A stretch of DNA of 64,000 bases from Hyphomicrobiales bacterium (GTDB lineage Bacteria > Pseudomonadota > Alphaproteobacteria > Rhizobiales > Beijerinckiaceae). Positions 26,625-35,989 of the stretch are shown here, piece after piece. Under the pieces are notes generated by a model. The model saw nothing but the letters and a program-made list of their open reading frames with translations. It did no database searches and had not been told where the DNA came from. The position numbers and the translations under genes are program-made. The stretch lies in contig JAFBAS010000152.1 of NCBI GenBank assembly GCA_019247605.1, forward strand, positions 16,142 to 80,141. Direction: 5' to 3'. Numbering within the stretch: position 1 is the stretch's first letter; every line of letters begins with the position of its first letter.

Positions 26625-27299
26625 ATGAGCAGCGACGTCCCGGAGTATCGCCCGACATCGAATGCTTCGAGCAGCGGCTCTTTCGGCGGCACGACGACGC
26701 GGGAGGGCAATGTGGGCGAAGTTTTGCAGGACAGCGGAAGGGCTCGGCTCGAAGGCGCCGATGAAACCGGCTTCGTCACCGTCCAGCCCATCCACATCGA
26801 GGGCGTGGTCAAGTGGTTCGATGCAGTGAAGGGCTATGGCTTCGTCAAGCCTGATCACGATCTTCCCGATGTGCTCTTGCACGTGACCTGCCTCAGGCGT
26901 GACGGGTTTCCCATCACGGTCGAGGGGTCGCGCGTCGTGCTCGAAGCGGTGCGCGGACAACGCGGCTTGCAAGCCTTGCGCGTGCTCAAGGTGGAGCCTC
27001 CGAAGCTGCCTCACCCCTCGGAGCTGCCGCCGGCTCGCACCCACACGCACGTGATCGCGTCGAGCGGCCTCGAAGGGGCCACGGTGAAATGGTTCAACCG
27101 CGTGCGCGGGTTCGGTTTCGTGAGCAAGGGCGAGGGGGCGCCGGACATTTTCGTGCACATGGAAACCTTGCGGCGCTTCGGCCTTGCCGAATTGCGGCCC
27201 GGCCAGAATGTGCTGGTGCGCTATGGGCCAGGGCCGAAAGGGTTGATGGCGACGGAAGTGCGATTGCCCGAGCACGGCGCGGTCGCCGCCTCTCATTAG
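26625..27299 (+). CDS. Double cold-shock-domain protein
   Basis: A 224-residue nucleic-acid-binding protein with two cold-shock domains. After a Ser/Gly-rich N-terminal stretch of about 55 residues, the first CSD has VKWFDAVKGYGFVKPD and DVLLHV (about 60-125). The second has VKWFNRVRGFGFVSKG and DIFVHME (about 150-215). The RNP1 and RNP2 aromatic residues are largely kept in both. Two-CSD proteins are common in alphaproteobacteria and act on RNA. The start at 26625 is immediately usable, and the gene has its own upstream region of about 110 bases. Confidence 0.92.
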   Translation: MSSDVPEYRPTSNASSSGSFGGTTTREGNVGEVLQDSGRARLEGADETGFVTVQPIHIEGVVKWFDAVKGYGFVKPDHDLPDVLLHVTCLRRDGFPITVEGSRVVLEAVRGQRGLQALRVLKVEPPKLPHPSELPPARTHTHVIASSGLEGATVKWFNRVRGFGFVSKGEGAPDIFVHMETLRRFGLAELRPGQNVLVRYGPGPKGLMATEVRLPEHGAVAASH

Positions 27300-27457
27300 A
27301 CGCTAAGCGCGGGATACGAAGCGCGAGATATAAAGGTGCGAACGGCATCGCCAAGCATCGGCAATGCCATTCCCTCTTCTCCTCTTTTCACATAAACATT
27401 CGCCAAACCGATCTTTCCGGTCGTGCGCTCGCGCATGACCTTTCACCGGAGTTCCGA

Positions 27458-28024
27458 ATGAGCCTCATCACGGTCGCGCTTCGCGAGAGCGGCGAGGAGA
27501 TGGGGCATGGAGAGGCGCGAGAGCGCAAGCAGCTTTGCGCTCGGCGCTCCTGCGGACGAGGCGCCCCGTTTGTCTTCGTCGCTGTTTTGCTCGCCCTCGC
27601 TTTGACCGGGCTTGTCAGGCCATCACCCATGCTCGCGGCCGAGCCGCTGCAGCGCCTCGAGATCGTCTCGGCCAACGGACCCCATGTTTTCGAGGTCGAG
27701 CTCGCGCGCAGCCCCGCCGAGCGCGAGAAGGGGTTGATGTTTCGCCGCTACATGCCGAAAAATCGCGGCATGCTCTTCGACTTCAACCCGCCTGAGCCGG
27801 CGACGATGTGGATGGAGAACACCTATATTCCGCTCGACATGTTATTCATCCGTGCGGATGGCACGGTGGCGCGTATCGAGAGCAACACCGAACCTTTATC
27901 GAGACGCGTGATCGCGGCAGGGGAGCCGGTTCTCGGCGTGCTCGAGCTCAACGGCGGCGTGTGCGACGAGCTCGGCATCAAAGCAGGTGATCGGGTGTTT
28001 CACCCGATGTTCAAGGCGCGCTGA
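27458..28024 (+). CDS. DUF192 family exported protein
   Basis: A 188-residue protein with an N-terminal hydrophobic segment (VFVAVLLALALTGLV, about residues 39-53) that probably acts as a signal anchor or uncleaved signal, followed by a DUF192 domain. The domain is recognised by EREKGLMFRRYMPKNRGMLF and MWMENTYIPLDMLFI. Its function is unknown. The cytoplasmic N-terminal stretch before the hydrophobic part is about 38 residues, long for a signal peptide, so the start could be the later methionine at MGHGEARE. A CGGAG sequence precedes the ATG at 27458. It lies downstream of the double cold-shock gene on the same strand after 158 bases. Confidence 0.85.
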   Translation: MSLITVALRESGEEMGHGEARERKQLCARRSCGRGAPFVFVAVLLALALTGLVRPSPMLAAEPLQRLEIVSANGPHVFEVELARSPAEREKGLMFRRYMPKNRGMLFDFNPPEPATMWMENTYIPLDMLFIRADGTVARIESNTEPLSRRVIAAGEPVLGVLELNGGVCDELGIKAGDRVFHPMFKAR

Positions 28025-28092
28025 GAGACCGCGCGAAGCTTTGGAACAGCGCTGCCCGCCCCGGTGGCGAGCGGGAATGCGCGGCTGAGCAC

Positions 28093-29364
28093 TCAGGAAA
28101 GCCAGTCCGGCAGCCGATCGAGTCCGATCAGATCCTCGTAACTCAACCGCGGCCGCACCACGGCGAAGCGATTGCCTTTCACGAGCACTTCGGGAACGAG
28201 AAGGCGCGAGTTGTAGGTTGAAGCCTGAACCGCGCCATACGCACCTGCGGACAACACCGCGAGCAGGTCGCCTGAACGCGGCAGCGCCATCGTTCGTTTC
28301 TGGGCGAGATAATCGCCGCTCTCGCAGACGGGGCCCACGATATCGAGCGTTTCGCGGGGCGCATCCGGCGCGGGTTCGATCACGTTCACCACGTGGTGAT
28401 AGGCCTCATAGAGCGTGGGGCGGATGAGGTCGTTCATCGCCGCGTCCACGACCACGAAGGTCTTGCCCGCCCCTTGCTTCACATGGATCACGCGCGTGAG
28501 CAGCACGCCCGCATTGGCGGCAATCAGCCTGCCGTGCTCGAAAATGAGCTTGAGGCCGAGCTTGCGCGTATGTCGAAGGATGGTCTGCGCATACGCCTGG
28601 GGTTCGGGGGGCCTCGAATTGCTCTGTGGATCGTAGGTCACGCCGAGGCCGCCGCCAAAATCGAGATGCTCGAGACGATGACCCTCGCCCATGAGGTGAA
28701 CCGCGAGCGCGGCGAGGCGTTCGGCAGCCGCATCGAATGGGGCAAGATCGGTGATTTGACTGCCGATGTGCACGTCGATTCCCGTGATGGAAAGGCCCGG
28801 CAATTTGGCGGCCTTCGCATACATGCGAGGGGCGTCTTCGATAGGGATGCCGAATTTGTTGGCGTATGTACCGGTCGAGATCTTCGCGTGCGTATTGGCG
28901 TCGATGTCGGGGTTCACGCGGATCGAGATGCGCGCCACGCGCCCGCGAGCGCTGGCAAGCGCCGAAATCTGCTCGAGCTCGGGCTCGGATTCGACATTGA
29001 AGCACAAAATGTCCTGATCAAGCGCGTAATTGATCTCGCCTTGCGTCTTGCCGACGCCGGAGAACACGATTTTCTCAGGCGGGACGCCCACCGCGCGGGC
29101 GCGGCGCAACTCTCCTTCGGAGACGACATCCATGCCGGCCCCCAGCCGCGCGAGGGTCGCGACCACCGCCTGGTTGGAATTGGCCTTCATGGCGTAGCAG
29201 GCAAGCGAGGGCACGTCGGCAAAGACGCGCGTCATGTCGAGATACTGCTTCTCGAAGCCCGCGCTCGCATAAACGTACAAAGGCGTGCCGACCGTCGAGG
29301 CGAGATCGCGCAGATCGACCTCCTCGGCGTGCAGCACGCCCGAGCGGTAGGCAAAGGAACTCAT
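28093..29364 (-). CDS. lysA: Diaminopimelate decarboxylase
   Basis: LysA decarboxylates meso-diaminopimelate to lysine, the last step of lysine synthesis. The 423-residue PLP enzyme has the lysine in CYAMKANSNQ, VHIGSQI, the glycine-rich FGGGLG, and the C-terminal CESGDYLA and GAYGAVQASTYN with active-site residues. The family usually has EPGR in the PLP phosphate-binding segment; here it reads FEHGRLIAANAG, with histidine replacing proline. I start at 29364 (MSSFAYRSG). In related genomes lysA sits next to argH and a TIGR02302 gene; here the TIGR02302 gene is 22 kb away. Confidence 0.95.
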   Translation of the reverse strand: MSSFAYRSGVLHAEEVDLRDLASTVGTPLYVYASAGFEKQYLDMTRVFADVPSLACYAMKANSNQAVVATLARLGAGMDVVSEGELRRARAVGVPPEKIVFSGVGKTQGEINYALDQDILCFNVESEPELEQISALASARGRVARISIRVNPDIDANTHAKISTGTYANKFGIPIEDAPRMYAKAAKLPGLSITGIDVHIGSQITDLAPFDAAAERLAALAVHLMGEGHRLEHLDFGGGLGVTYDPQSNSRPPEPQAYAQTILRHTRKLGLKLIFEHGRLIAANAGVLLTRVIHVKQGAGKTFVVVDAAMNDLIRPTLYEAYHHVVNVIEPAPDAPRETLDIVGPVCESGDYLAQKRTMALPRSGDLLAVLSAGAYGAVQASTYNSRLLVPEVLVKGNRFAVVRPRLSYEDLIGLDRLPDWLS

Positions 29365-29511
29365 GGATCGCCTCGTCTGAAGTCGCTTATGCGGTCGGCT
29401 CGACCGCGTTATATCGAGGCAAGCGCAAGAGTCGACTTCGTTCGCCCGGTCTGAGGACGCTTTGCCGATCATGAGCGGGATCTGCCGCGGAGAAGGAAAG
29501 CCTTGCGTCTC

Positions 29512-30345
29512 TCACTTCTCCCAATCAGGGGCCCAGGCGGGCGAAACGATGCGGCCTTGGGGAAGAGCGAGGCCGAATAGCGTTCGCATCTGCGCGTCAT
29601 CAAGCGCGAAATCGAAGATCGCGATGTTCTCGGCGATGCGTTGCCGATTAGCTGATTTCGGAATGGCGATGACGCCTTGTTGCTGGATCTGCCAGCGCAG
29701 CAGCACCTGCGCGGGTGTCTTGCCGTGCCGCTCCGCGATCGCGGTGACCTTCGGATCGGCCAGAATGTCGCCGGCACGGCCGAGCGGACAGTACGAGGTG
29801 AAAGACACGCCCTTTTCGAGGCAAGCACCGATCACTCGCGATTGATCGAGCCTTGGATGGTATTCGCATTGGTTGGTGACCACAGGCTCTTCCGAGAGCG
29901 CCACGGCCTCGGCCAAAAGCGCGGGTGTGAAGTTCGAGACCCCCACATGGCGCGTGAGGCCCTGACGCTTGGCCTTCGCGAGCGCAGCCATCGAGCGCTT
30001 GAGCGGTATCCTGGGGCTCGGCCAATGAATGAGCAGAAGATCGACGTGATCGAAGCCGAGACGCTTCAGGCTTGCCTCAGCCGAGCGCTCGAGCTTGCCC
30101 TCGTCGATGTCGTCAGGGCCGACTTTGGTGGTGAGGAAAATATCGTCGCGCGGCACGCGCGAAGCCCTGATCCCGTCGCCCACGGATTCCTCATTGGCGT
30201 AGACGGCAGCGGTGTCGATATGCCGGTAGCCGCTCTCGAGAGCCCAAGCGACCGCCTGAGCGCATTCGTTCCCCCTCGCTGCCCAAGTGCCGAAGCCGAG
30301 GCTTGGGATCGAGGCCCCACCAGCTTCCACGTTATGCATCGTCAT
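29512..30345 (-). CDS. Aldo/keto reductase
   Basis: An NADPH-dependent aldo/keto reductase of 277 residues with a TIM-barrel fold. The tetrad is visible: Asp in HIDTAAVYANE with Tyr in the same motif, Lys in FLTTKV, and His in LLLIHWP. The NADPH motif IPKSANRQRI is at the C-terminal end. The best start is the ATG at 30345, with GGAGAAAAG just before it; this overlaps the upstream SDR gene by 14 bases, so the two are translationally linked. It resembles the 2,5-diketo-gluconate reductase group (AKR5-like), but the substrate is not predictable. Confidence 0.9.
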   Translation of the reverse strand: MTMHNVEAGGASIPSLGFGTWAARGNECAQAVAWALESGYRHIDTAAVYANEESVGDGIRASRVPRDDIFLTTKVGPDDIDEGKLERSAEASLKRLGFDHVDLLLIHWPSPRIPLKRSMAALAKAKRQGLTRHVGVSNFTPALLAEAVALSEEPVVTNQCEYHPRLDQSRVIGACLEKGVSFTSYCPLGRAGDILADPKVTAIAERHGKTPAQVLLRWQIQQQGVIAIPKSANRQRIAENIAIFDFALDDAQMRTLFGLALPQGRIVSPAWAPDWEK

Positions 30346-31159
30346 CTTTTCTCCACTGATCGGCATTGTTGCCGAGCGCCGGCTCAGCCATGTTCGCCAC
30401 GATATCGGGTGTCCTCCAGCCGAGATGCTGTCCGGAATCGACCGCGATGATCTGGCCCGTCACATGCTGGGCCTCGCTCAGATAAAGCACGGCGGCGCCT
30501 ATCGCCTCGGGCCGCACGCGCTCGCCCAGGAGCGTTGCCGCAGCCTCGCGCAAGACACCCTCGTCGCCTTCGTGGGGGTTGGGGAAGGTCGGGCCAGGGG
30601 CGACCGCGTTCACCCGGATTTTCGGCGCGAAAGCCTGCGCCATAGTGCGTGTCGCGAACCACAGGGCCGATTTGGCGAGCGCGTAGGAGAAGCAGCGCGG
30701 GTCGGGCTTCAGCACGCGCTGGTCCAGGATATTCACGATTGACGGTCGAGCGGAGGCGGGGGCCCGAACGGCGAAATCGCGCGAAAGCAAAAGTGGCGCA
30801 CGCAGGTTGACGGTAATCTGACGATCGAAGGTTTCCGCGTCGAGTTTTCTGATGTCGTCTTCCTCGAAGATCGCGGCGTTGTTGACGAGAAGGTGAAGCT
30901 TGCCCACCGCGCCCTCAGCCGCGGCGACGAGGCCCGCGACCGCTAGGCTATCGGAAAGATCGGCCTTGATCACATGCGCGCTCGCGCCGTTCAGCGAAAG
31001 ACGCTCCGCGAGGAGGTGGGCCTCGCGCTCGGAGCGATGGCAGTGAATGGCGACGGCGAAGCTTTTCGCCGCCAAAGCCTCGACGATGGCTTGACCGATG
31101 CGGTGCGCCCCGCCGGTGACAAGGGCCGCTTTGGCCGAGCTTTCTGACATGCCCGTCAT
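30332..31159 (-). CDS. SDR-family oxidoreductase, pteridine-reductase-like
   Basis: A 275-residue short-chain dehydrogenase/reductase. The cofactor motif ALVTGGAHRIGQAI and NNAAIF are present, and the active site is SYALAKSAL. The TGGAHRIG pattern and the wide C-terminal loop (GPTFPNPHEGDEG) resemble FolM and PTR1 dihydromonapterin/pteridine reductases. The catalytic serine region (NILDQRV) is unusual but typical of that group. The start overlaps the glycosyltransferase stop (ATGA) and the end overlaps the AKR gene, so all three form an operon. Confidence 0.85.
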   Translation of the reverse strand: MTGMSESSAKAALVTGGAHRIGQAIVEALAAKSFAVAIHCHRSEREAHLLAERLSLNGASAHVIKADLSDSLAVAGLVAAAEGAVGKLHLLVNNAAIFEEDDIRKLDAETFDRQITVNLRAPLLLSRDFAVRAPASARPSIVNILDQRVLKPDPRCFSYALAKSALWFATRTMAQAFAPKIRVNAVAPGPTFPNPHEGDEGVLREAAATLLGERVRPEAIGAAVLYLSEAQHVTGQIIAVDSGQHLGWRTPDIVANMAEPALGNNADQWRKDDDA

Positions 31160-31938
31160 TGCGGCTCGATTCCCTTGTCGCGCAGGCGCCGACGCTCCAG
31201 AGTCTTGGCGACGCGCAAATATCGGTAAAAGGCAAAATTCATGGCGGTCATGAAACCGTAAATGCCGCGAAGAAAGTGGCGGCGTCCGAAATAGGCCTTG
31301 AGAAAAGCTCCGGGGAATTCGAGGAAGACGCGAAGCGTCGTCACTTTGATGCCACGCGCCTCGAGATCGAGCACCTGCGCATCCGTGTAGCTATTGAGCT
31401 TCTCGAGCTGGTGGCCCAGCGAGCGCACCGAGATGTGGCGAATGCGGCCCTTGAGTCGCGCCACTTTTGCGCCGGGTACCAGATCGACCCGATCATGCAC
31501 CGGGGAGGGATTGTAGCTCCCCTTGTCGCGCCGGTAGAGGCGCACGGGCGTGAGCGCGTAGCCCAAGGGATGGGGCTCATCTTCTCCTGGGAAAACCTCA
31601 TGAATGGCGATTTCGTAGGCGTCTGCCTCCGGCTGGCCATGCGCGAAAAGCCCTGCGATTTCTGCCCGGAGTGCCGGCGACAAGACTTCGTCCGCATCCA
31701 GATTGAGGAGCCAGGGGTGGCGGCATTCCCGTTCGGCAAAGCGCTTTTGTGGGCCATATCCCGGGAATGGATGCTCGATGAGGCGCGCGCCATGTCGGCG
31801 TGCCACGTCCTGCGTGCCGTCATCGGAGCCCGAATCGACCACCACCACATCGCCTGCGAGATCGCCGAGCGCCTCGAGAACGAGCGGCAGCCGGTCGGCC
31901 TCGTTGTAGGTGATAATGAATACGGAAAGGGGGAGCAT
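31156..31938 (-). CDS. Family 2 glycosyltransferase
   Basis: A 260-residue GT-A glycosyltransferase (CAZy family GT2). The nucleotide-sugar motif is SVFIITYNEADRLPLVLEAL with VVVDSGSDDGT. The DxD-like site is LNLDADEVLSP, and the acceptor-site YRRDKG... HDRVDL pattern follows. It resembles WaaE/KdtX-type lipopolysaccharide core transferases. A C-terminal amphipathic helix (LRGIYGFMTAMNFAFYRYLRVAK) could attach it to the inner membrane. It heads the glycosyltransferase-SDR-AKR operon. Confidence 0.88.
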   Translation of the reverse strand: MLPLSVFIITYNEADRLPLVLEALGDLAGDVVVVDSGSDDGTQDVARRHGARLIEHPFPGYGPQKRFAERECRHPWLLNLDADEVLSPALRAEIAGLFAHGQPEADAYEIAIHEVFPGEDEPHPLGYALTPVRLYRRDKGSYNPSPVHDRVDLVPGAKVARLKGRIRHISVRSLGHQLEKLNSYTDAQVLDLEARGIKVTTLRVFLEFPGAFLKAYFGRRHFLRGIYGFMTAMNFAFYRYLRVAKTLERRRLRDKGIEPQ

Positions 31939-32563
31939 GACCCGCGGTTCTGCCTCGCCGAAATTGCCGAATGTGACTCTCGCGATTTCTTGCCGATGAT
32001 CCGTTCGGAAAGAAAGCGAGAAAGATCATGCCCTAAGCGAAGCGCAATTGGCATGTTCGCACCTGTCCGGCAAGCCGGGATCATGTCGATCGCGTTGATA
32101 CCCCGAGTCGGTCATGACGCGCTCCGACCACACACAAAGCGCCTCCGGGAGAAGCTGCGCCCGAAGGGGTGGTTATCGGATCGTTAAGCGGGTCATGGGG
32201 TGGCTTGGTGCTACATAGCGATCCGGTCCACCCTCAAGTCCAATACACGCTATCAGGATAATTAGAATTTAATTCAAATGCTTAGCGTTTGCGCTTGGCT
32301 AAGTTGCCCCCGCTCGTTCGGCTCCGCCGGGTTAACACCTGCTTAATTTGCATGGACGAAAGCGCAGTCATGCCTCAGGTGCAACACAATCTCGTCACAA
32401 TGCCAGACCCGCTTGTTGCTCCGGGAGCACAGCCACCGGAAAGGGATTGAGCTAGAGCCATATTAGAATTCGGTTCGATCGGAATTAGCGCCGTCGAACC
32501 GAACCAAATTCTCCGGCCGCGCGTTCATGAGAGCCGGAGCGGGTTGATGATGAGGAGAGCTTG
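31939..32563. other. 625-base gene-free region upstream of the porin, with palindromes
   Basis: There is no supported gene. The right part is AT-richer than its surroundings. ATTAGAATT occurs at 32261 and again at 32462. GAATTTAATTC (32265-32275) is a near-perfect palindrome. A larger imperfect palindrome spans 32466-32511, pairing CGGTTCGA with TCGAACCG and GAATT with AATTC. A CTCCGGC/GCCGGAG stem lies just before the Shine-Dalgarno sequence. These suggest a regulated promoter or a structured leader for the porin gene. Confidence 0.5.
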
Positions 32564-33397
32564 ATGAAGAAGTTTCTTTTGGCCACGACGGCTTTGGCGA
32601 TGTCAGGCATCGCGGCTTCCGCCGCGGATTTGCCGACCCGTAAGGGTGCGCCGATCGCCCCGGCCTACATTCCGGCCTTCACCTGGACGGGGTTCTACGC
32701 CGGTTTGAATGCCGGTGTGGGTTGGGCCAACAACAGCAACAACAACTTGCCGATCGGCGCCATCCCGGTTGGTGGCTTTGTTCCCTCGAGCAGCAACAAC
32801 AATGCCGGCTTCGTGGGCGGCGGCCAGGTCGGCTACAACTATCAATTCGGCCTCGGGCAGGGCATGGTGATCGGTGGTGAAGCCGACATCCAATATGTCG
32901 GCATCGACGCCCGGCACAACCAGGTGCCGTTCACCTTTGCCAACACTCCGGGCACGACCTTCTTCCAGGGGTCGGGACGGAGTAATGGAAACTTTCTCGG
33001 CACGGTCCGTGCACGGCTCGGCTACGGCTGGGATCGGGTACTCGTCTACGGCACGGGCGGCCTCGCCTACGGCGATGTTGGTGGCAATCGTAACAACGGC
33101 GCCTTTGCGGTCACGAACGCCGGTTCTGTCGATCCGTTCACCGGCACGGTTGCGGCGACCAATGTCACGACGCCTCTGGGCAACAATGGCTCCAAGACGC
33201 GAACCGGCTGGACCCTTGGCGGCGGTGTCGAATACGCCATCTGGCAGAACTGGACGATCAAGGCTGAATATCTCTATTACAACCTCGGCCACAGCAACAC
33301 GAACTCGGTGCTGACGCCGTTCATCCTCACGAGCAGCCGACACAACGACACCTCCGGCAACATCGTTCGAGCCGGCGTGAACTATAAGTTCTGGTAA
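32564..33397 (+). CDS. Omp31-like outer-membrane beta-barrel porin-family protein
   Basis: A 277-residue outer-membrane protein of the Omp31/OmpA-like barrel type found in Brucella and relatives. The N-terminus is a signal peptide (MKKFLLATTALAMSGIAASAADL, cleavage after ASA). The mature part shows FTWTGFYAGLNAGVGW, FVGGGQVGYNYQFG, GTVRARLGYGWDRVLVYGTGGLAYG and a C-terminal VNYKFW ending in an aromatic residue, the beta-signal recognised by BamA. Asn/Gly/Ser-rich loops lie between strands. A GAGGAG Shine-Dalgarno sequence precedes the ATG at 32564; the ORF-track start is the TTG one codon earlier. A strong terminator follows. Confidence 0.93.
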   Translation: MKKFLLATTALAMSGIAASAADLPTRKGAPIAPAYIPAFTWTGFYAGLNAGVGWANNSNNNLPIGAIPVGGFVPSSSNNNAGFVGGGQVGYNYQFGLGQGMVIGGEADIQYVGIDARHNQVPFTFANTPGTTFFQGSGRSNGNFLGTVRARLGYGWDRVLVYGTGGLAYGDVGGNRNNGAFAVTNAGSVDPFTGTVAATNVTTPLGNNGSKTRTGWTLGGGVEYAIWQNWTIKAEYLYYNLGHSNTNSVLTPFILTSSRHNDTSGNIVRAGVNYKFW

Positions 33398-33420
33398 GCC
33401 CTTCTCGCCTTGAGCGAACA

Positions 33421-33450
33421 AACCGGCGGGCCAAAAGCCCGCCGGTTTTT
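33421..33450 (+). terminator. Rho-independent terminator of the porin gene
   Basis: AACCGGCGGGC-CAAAA-GCCCGCCGGTT is an 11-pair perfect stem followed by a run of T. It lies 23 bases after the porin stop and ends the transcript before the convergent folC. Confidence 0.92.
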
Positions 33451-33498
33451 GCTTGCGTCATTCGCGAGGGACGCTTCCCTTCATCCGCCATGTTTCTT

Positions 33499-34827
33499 TC
33501 ACCGCGGCGGGGTACCGTTAGCGGAAAGCACCTCTCCTGAGAAGTAAAGCGAGCCGGCAAGAAGGATGCGGGGAGGAACTTCCCACGCCCGCGCCGCGAT
33601 TTTTTGAAGCGCCGCCTTGATGCTCGCCGCTTCCTCGGCCTTGAGCCCCGCCTCACGAGCGAATTCGACGACTTCCCGCGAAGGTCGGCCCGCCGTGCTC
33701 GCCGCCATCGGCACCGCGAGAAGCTGCGATACGAGCCCGTGAAAGGGCCGAAGGAAGCCCGCCGTATCCTTGGTGGACAGCATCGCGGCAACCATGACGA
33801 GAGGGCGGGGTGAATGGTGCTCGAGATCGCCCATCGCGGCGGCGAGCACGCGTCCGCCATCCGGATTGTGACCGCCATCGAGCCAGAGCTCGGCCCCCTG
33901 GGGAATCAACGCGACGAGCTTGCCTCGGGTAAGGCGTTGCAGTCGCGCCGGCCATTCGGCCGAGCGAAGGCCGCTTTCGAAATGGCTGGCGGTGAGCGTC
34001 GCCAGCTTGGCGGTTCGCAAGGTCGCAATGCCGGTTGCGGCGTTGATATGCTGATGGCGGCCAGGCAGGCGCGGCAGCGGCAGATCGAGGAGGCCTGCAT
34101 CATCCTCGAAGACGAGGCGGCCATTTTCCTCCCGGACGTGGAAATCCTCCCCGCCGAGCACGAGCTTCGAGGCGCTTCTCTGCGCTTCGCGCCGCAGGAC
34201 CAATTCGGCTTCCGGGTAGTCTTGCGGCGCGATGATGGCGGGCGCACCCCGCTTGAAAATGCCGGCCTTCTCGCGCGCGATCTCTTCGAGTGTCGAGCCG
34301 AGCCATTCCTGGTGATCGAGCCCGATCGAGGTGATCACGGTGGCGGCAGGGGTGCGAACCACGTTGGTGGCGTCGCCGCGTCCCCCGACACCGACCTCGA
34401 GCAAGGTCACATCGGCCGGATGGCGGGCGAAGAGCAGGAAGGTTGCCGCCATCGTGATCTCGAAAAAGCTGATCTCGCCACCCGCGTTGATGCGCTCGCA
34501 GCGTTCCAGCGCCTCGACGAGCTCTTCCTCCCCCACGAGCTCGCCGGGCGCATCCTTGCGGCCGAGCCGTATGCGCTCGTGAAAGCGCACGAGATGCGGA
34601 GAGGTGTGCACATGGACCGCGAGGCCCGCCGCCTCGAGCGTTGCTCGCATGAAGGCGACTGTCGAACCCTTGCCGTTCGTCCCGCCCACATGGATGACGG
34701 GCGGCAAGCGCAAATGCGGATCGCCGAGCGCGCCGAGCAAGCGCTCGAGCCGCCCCAAGGAAAGGTCCAGCTTGCGCGCATGCAGTTCCAGAAGACGCTG
34801 CAGCACGACATCCGACGATTGCTTCAT
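33499..34827 (-). CDS. folC: Bifunctional folylpolyglutamate/dihydrofolate synthase
   Basis: FolC adds glutamate to dihydropteroate and to folates, using ATP. The 442-residue protein has the P-loop in VGGTNGKGSTVAFM, SPHLVRFHERIRL, EVGVGGRGDATNV, and the Mur-ligase-like LDGGHNPDG near the C-terminus. I use the ATG at 34827 (MKQSSDVVLQRLLELH). It lies downstream of accD on the same strand, at the end of the trpF-trpB-trpA-accD-folC cluster typical of alphaproteobacteria. Confidence 0.94.
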   Translation of the reverse strand: MKQSSDVVLQRLLELHARKLDLSLGRLERLLGALGDPHLRLPPVIHVGGTNGKGSTVAFMRATLEAAGLAVHVHTSPHLVRFHERIRLGRKDAPGELVGEEELVEALERCERINAGGEISFFEITMAATFLLFARHPADVTLLEVGVGGRGDATNVVRTPAATVITSIGLDHQEWLGSTLEEIAREKAGIFKRGAPAIIAPQDYPEAELVLRREAQRSASKLVLGGEDFHVREENGRLVFEDDAGLLDLPLPRLPGRHQHINAATGIATLRTAKLATLTASHFESGLRSAEWPARLQRLTRGKLVALIPQGAELWLDGGHNPDGGRVLAAAMGDLEHHSPRPLVMVAAMLSTKDTAGFLRPFHGLVSQLLAVPMAASTAGRPSREVVEFAREAGLKAEEAASIKAALQKIAARAWEVPPRILLAGSLYFSGEVLSANGTPPR

Positions 34828-34958
34828 GGCGGCCCGGCGCGGTTTCGCCTCGCTTTTGCGAATTTCAAATTTGAATAGCGCGCTGGCGCGGCTGCGCAAG
34901 TCGGACGGCCTATGCGCCACGATGGGATCGGCGCAAAAGTTACGCGAGGGCGAAGGTC

Positions 34959-35873
34959 CTATTCGGCAACGTTCGCGAGCGCCTGCTCCTCGACCACGGG
35001 CATGGCCGCGAGTTTCGGCGCGTGCATCAGCAGGCGGCAAAGCCGGCCGAGCGTCGCCCGCACTTCGGCGCGCGGCACGACCATGTCCACCATGCCGTGC
35101 TGCTTGAGGTATTCGGCTTTTTGAAAGCCGTCCGGCAACTTCTCGCGAATGGTCTGCTCGATGACGCGCGGACCGGCAAAGCCGATGAGGGCGCCTGGCT
35201 CGGCGATGTGCACATCGCCCAGCATCGCATAGGAAGCGGTGACGCCGCCGGTCGTCGGATCTGTCAGGACCACGAGATAAGGCAGCCTCGCCTCGCGCAG
35301 TCTGCGGACGGCGACGGTGGTTCGCGGCATTTGCATAAGCGACAAGATGCCCTCGTGCATGCGCGCTCCGCCGGCGCTCGCAAACAGAATGAGCGGGGTG
35401 CGCCGTGCGATCGCCGCGTCGACCGCGGTGATGATCGCCTCGCCAGCAGCCATGCCGAGCGAGCCGCCCATGAAATGGAAATCCTGAACGGCGATCGTTA
35501 CCGGCATGCCCTCGAGGGTACCGTGCACGACCTTGACCGCATCCTGAAGGCCTGTCTTCGCCTTCGCCTCCTTGAGGCGCTCCGAGTAGCGTTTCGAATC
35601 GCGGAATCGGAGCGGATCGACGGGCACCTCGGGCAAGGGTACATCCTCTTGCGAACCTGGATCGAGCGTGATCGACAGGCGCTGCGCGGCCGTGATGCGC
35701 ATGTGATGATTAGAGCCGGGGATGACCCAGAGATTGGCTTCCACATCCTTGTGGAAGACCAATTGACCCGTCTCCGGGCATTTGATCCAAAGGTTCTCGG
35801 AGGTTTCCCGCCGCAGAAGGCTGCGGATCTTGGGACGCACCACCGTGGTGATCCAGTTCATCGGCCCATCCAT
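34959..35873 (-). CDS. accD: Acetyl-CoA carboxylase carboxyltransferase subunit beta
   Basis: AccD pairs with AccA to transfer the carboxyl group from biotin to acetyl-CoA, making malonyl-CoA for fatty acid synthesis. The 304-residue protein has the crotonase-type carboxyltransferase fold with [27 protein letters not shown] and [18 protein letters not shown]. The N-terminal zinc ribbon is degenerate: the family has two CxxC pairs, but here LWIKCPET and VIPGSNHH keep only C32; T35, I51 and S54 replace the other ligands. This loss is, as I recall, shared by related genera. It lies between trpA and folC. Confidence 0.95.
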   Translation of the reverse strand: MDGPMNWITTVVRPKIRSLLRRETSENLWIKCPETGQLVFHKDVEANLWVIPGSNHHMRITAAQRLSITLDPGSQEDVPLPEVPVDPLRFRDSKRYSERLKEAKAKTGLQDAVKVVHGTLEGMPVTIAVQDFHFMGGSLGMAAGEAIITAVDAAIARRTPLILFASAGGARMHEGILSLMQMPRTTVAVRRLREARLPYLVVLTDPTTGGVTASYAMLGDVHIAEPGALIGFAGPRVIEQTIREKLPDGFQKAEYLKQHGMVDMVVPRAEVRATLGRLCRLLMHAPKLAAMPVVEEQALANVAE

Positions 35874-35989
35874 CGCGTTTCACCGCCTGAAGGCGGAGAG
35901 GGTCAATTCGCGATATAGCACGATGCCTCGAAAACCCTCCAGCTTCGTCGCGTTGGCCCGATCAGGCGAAAAACGCCTCGCGCGATGCT

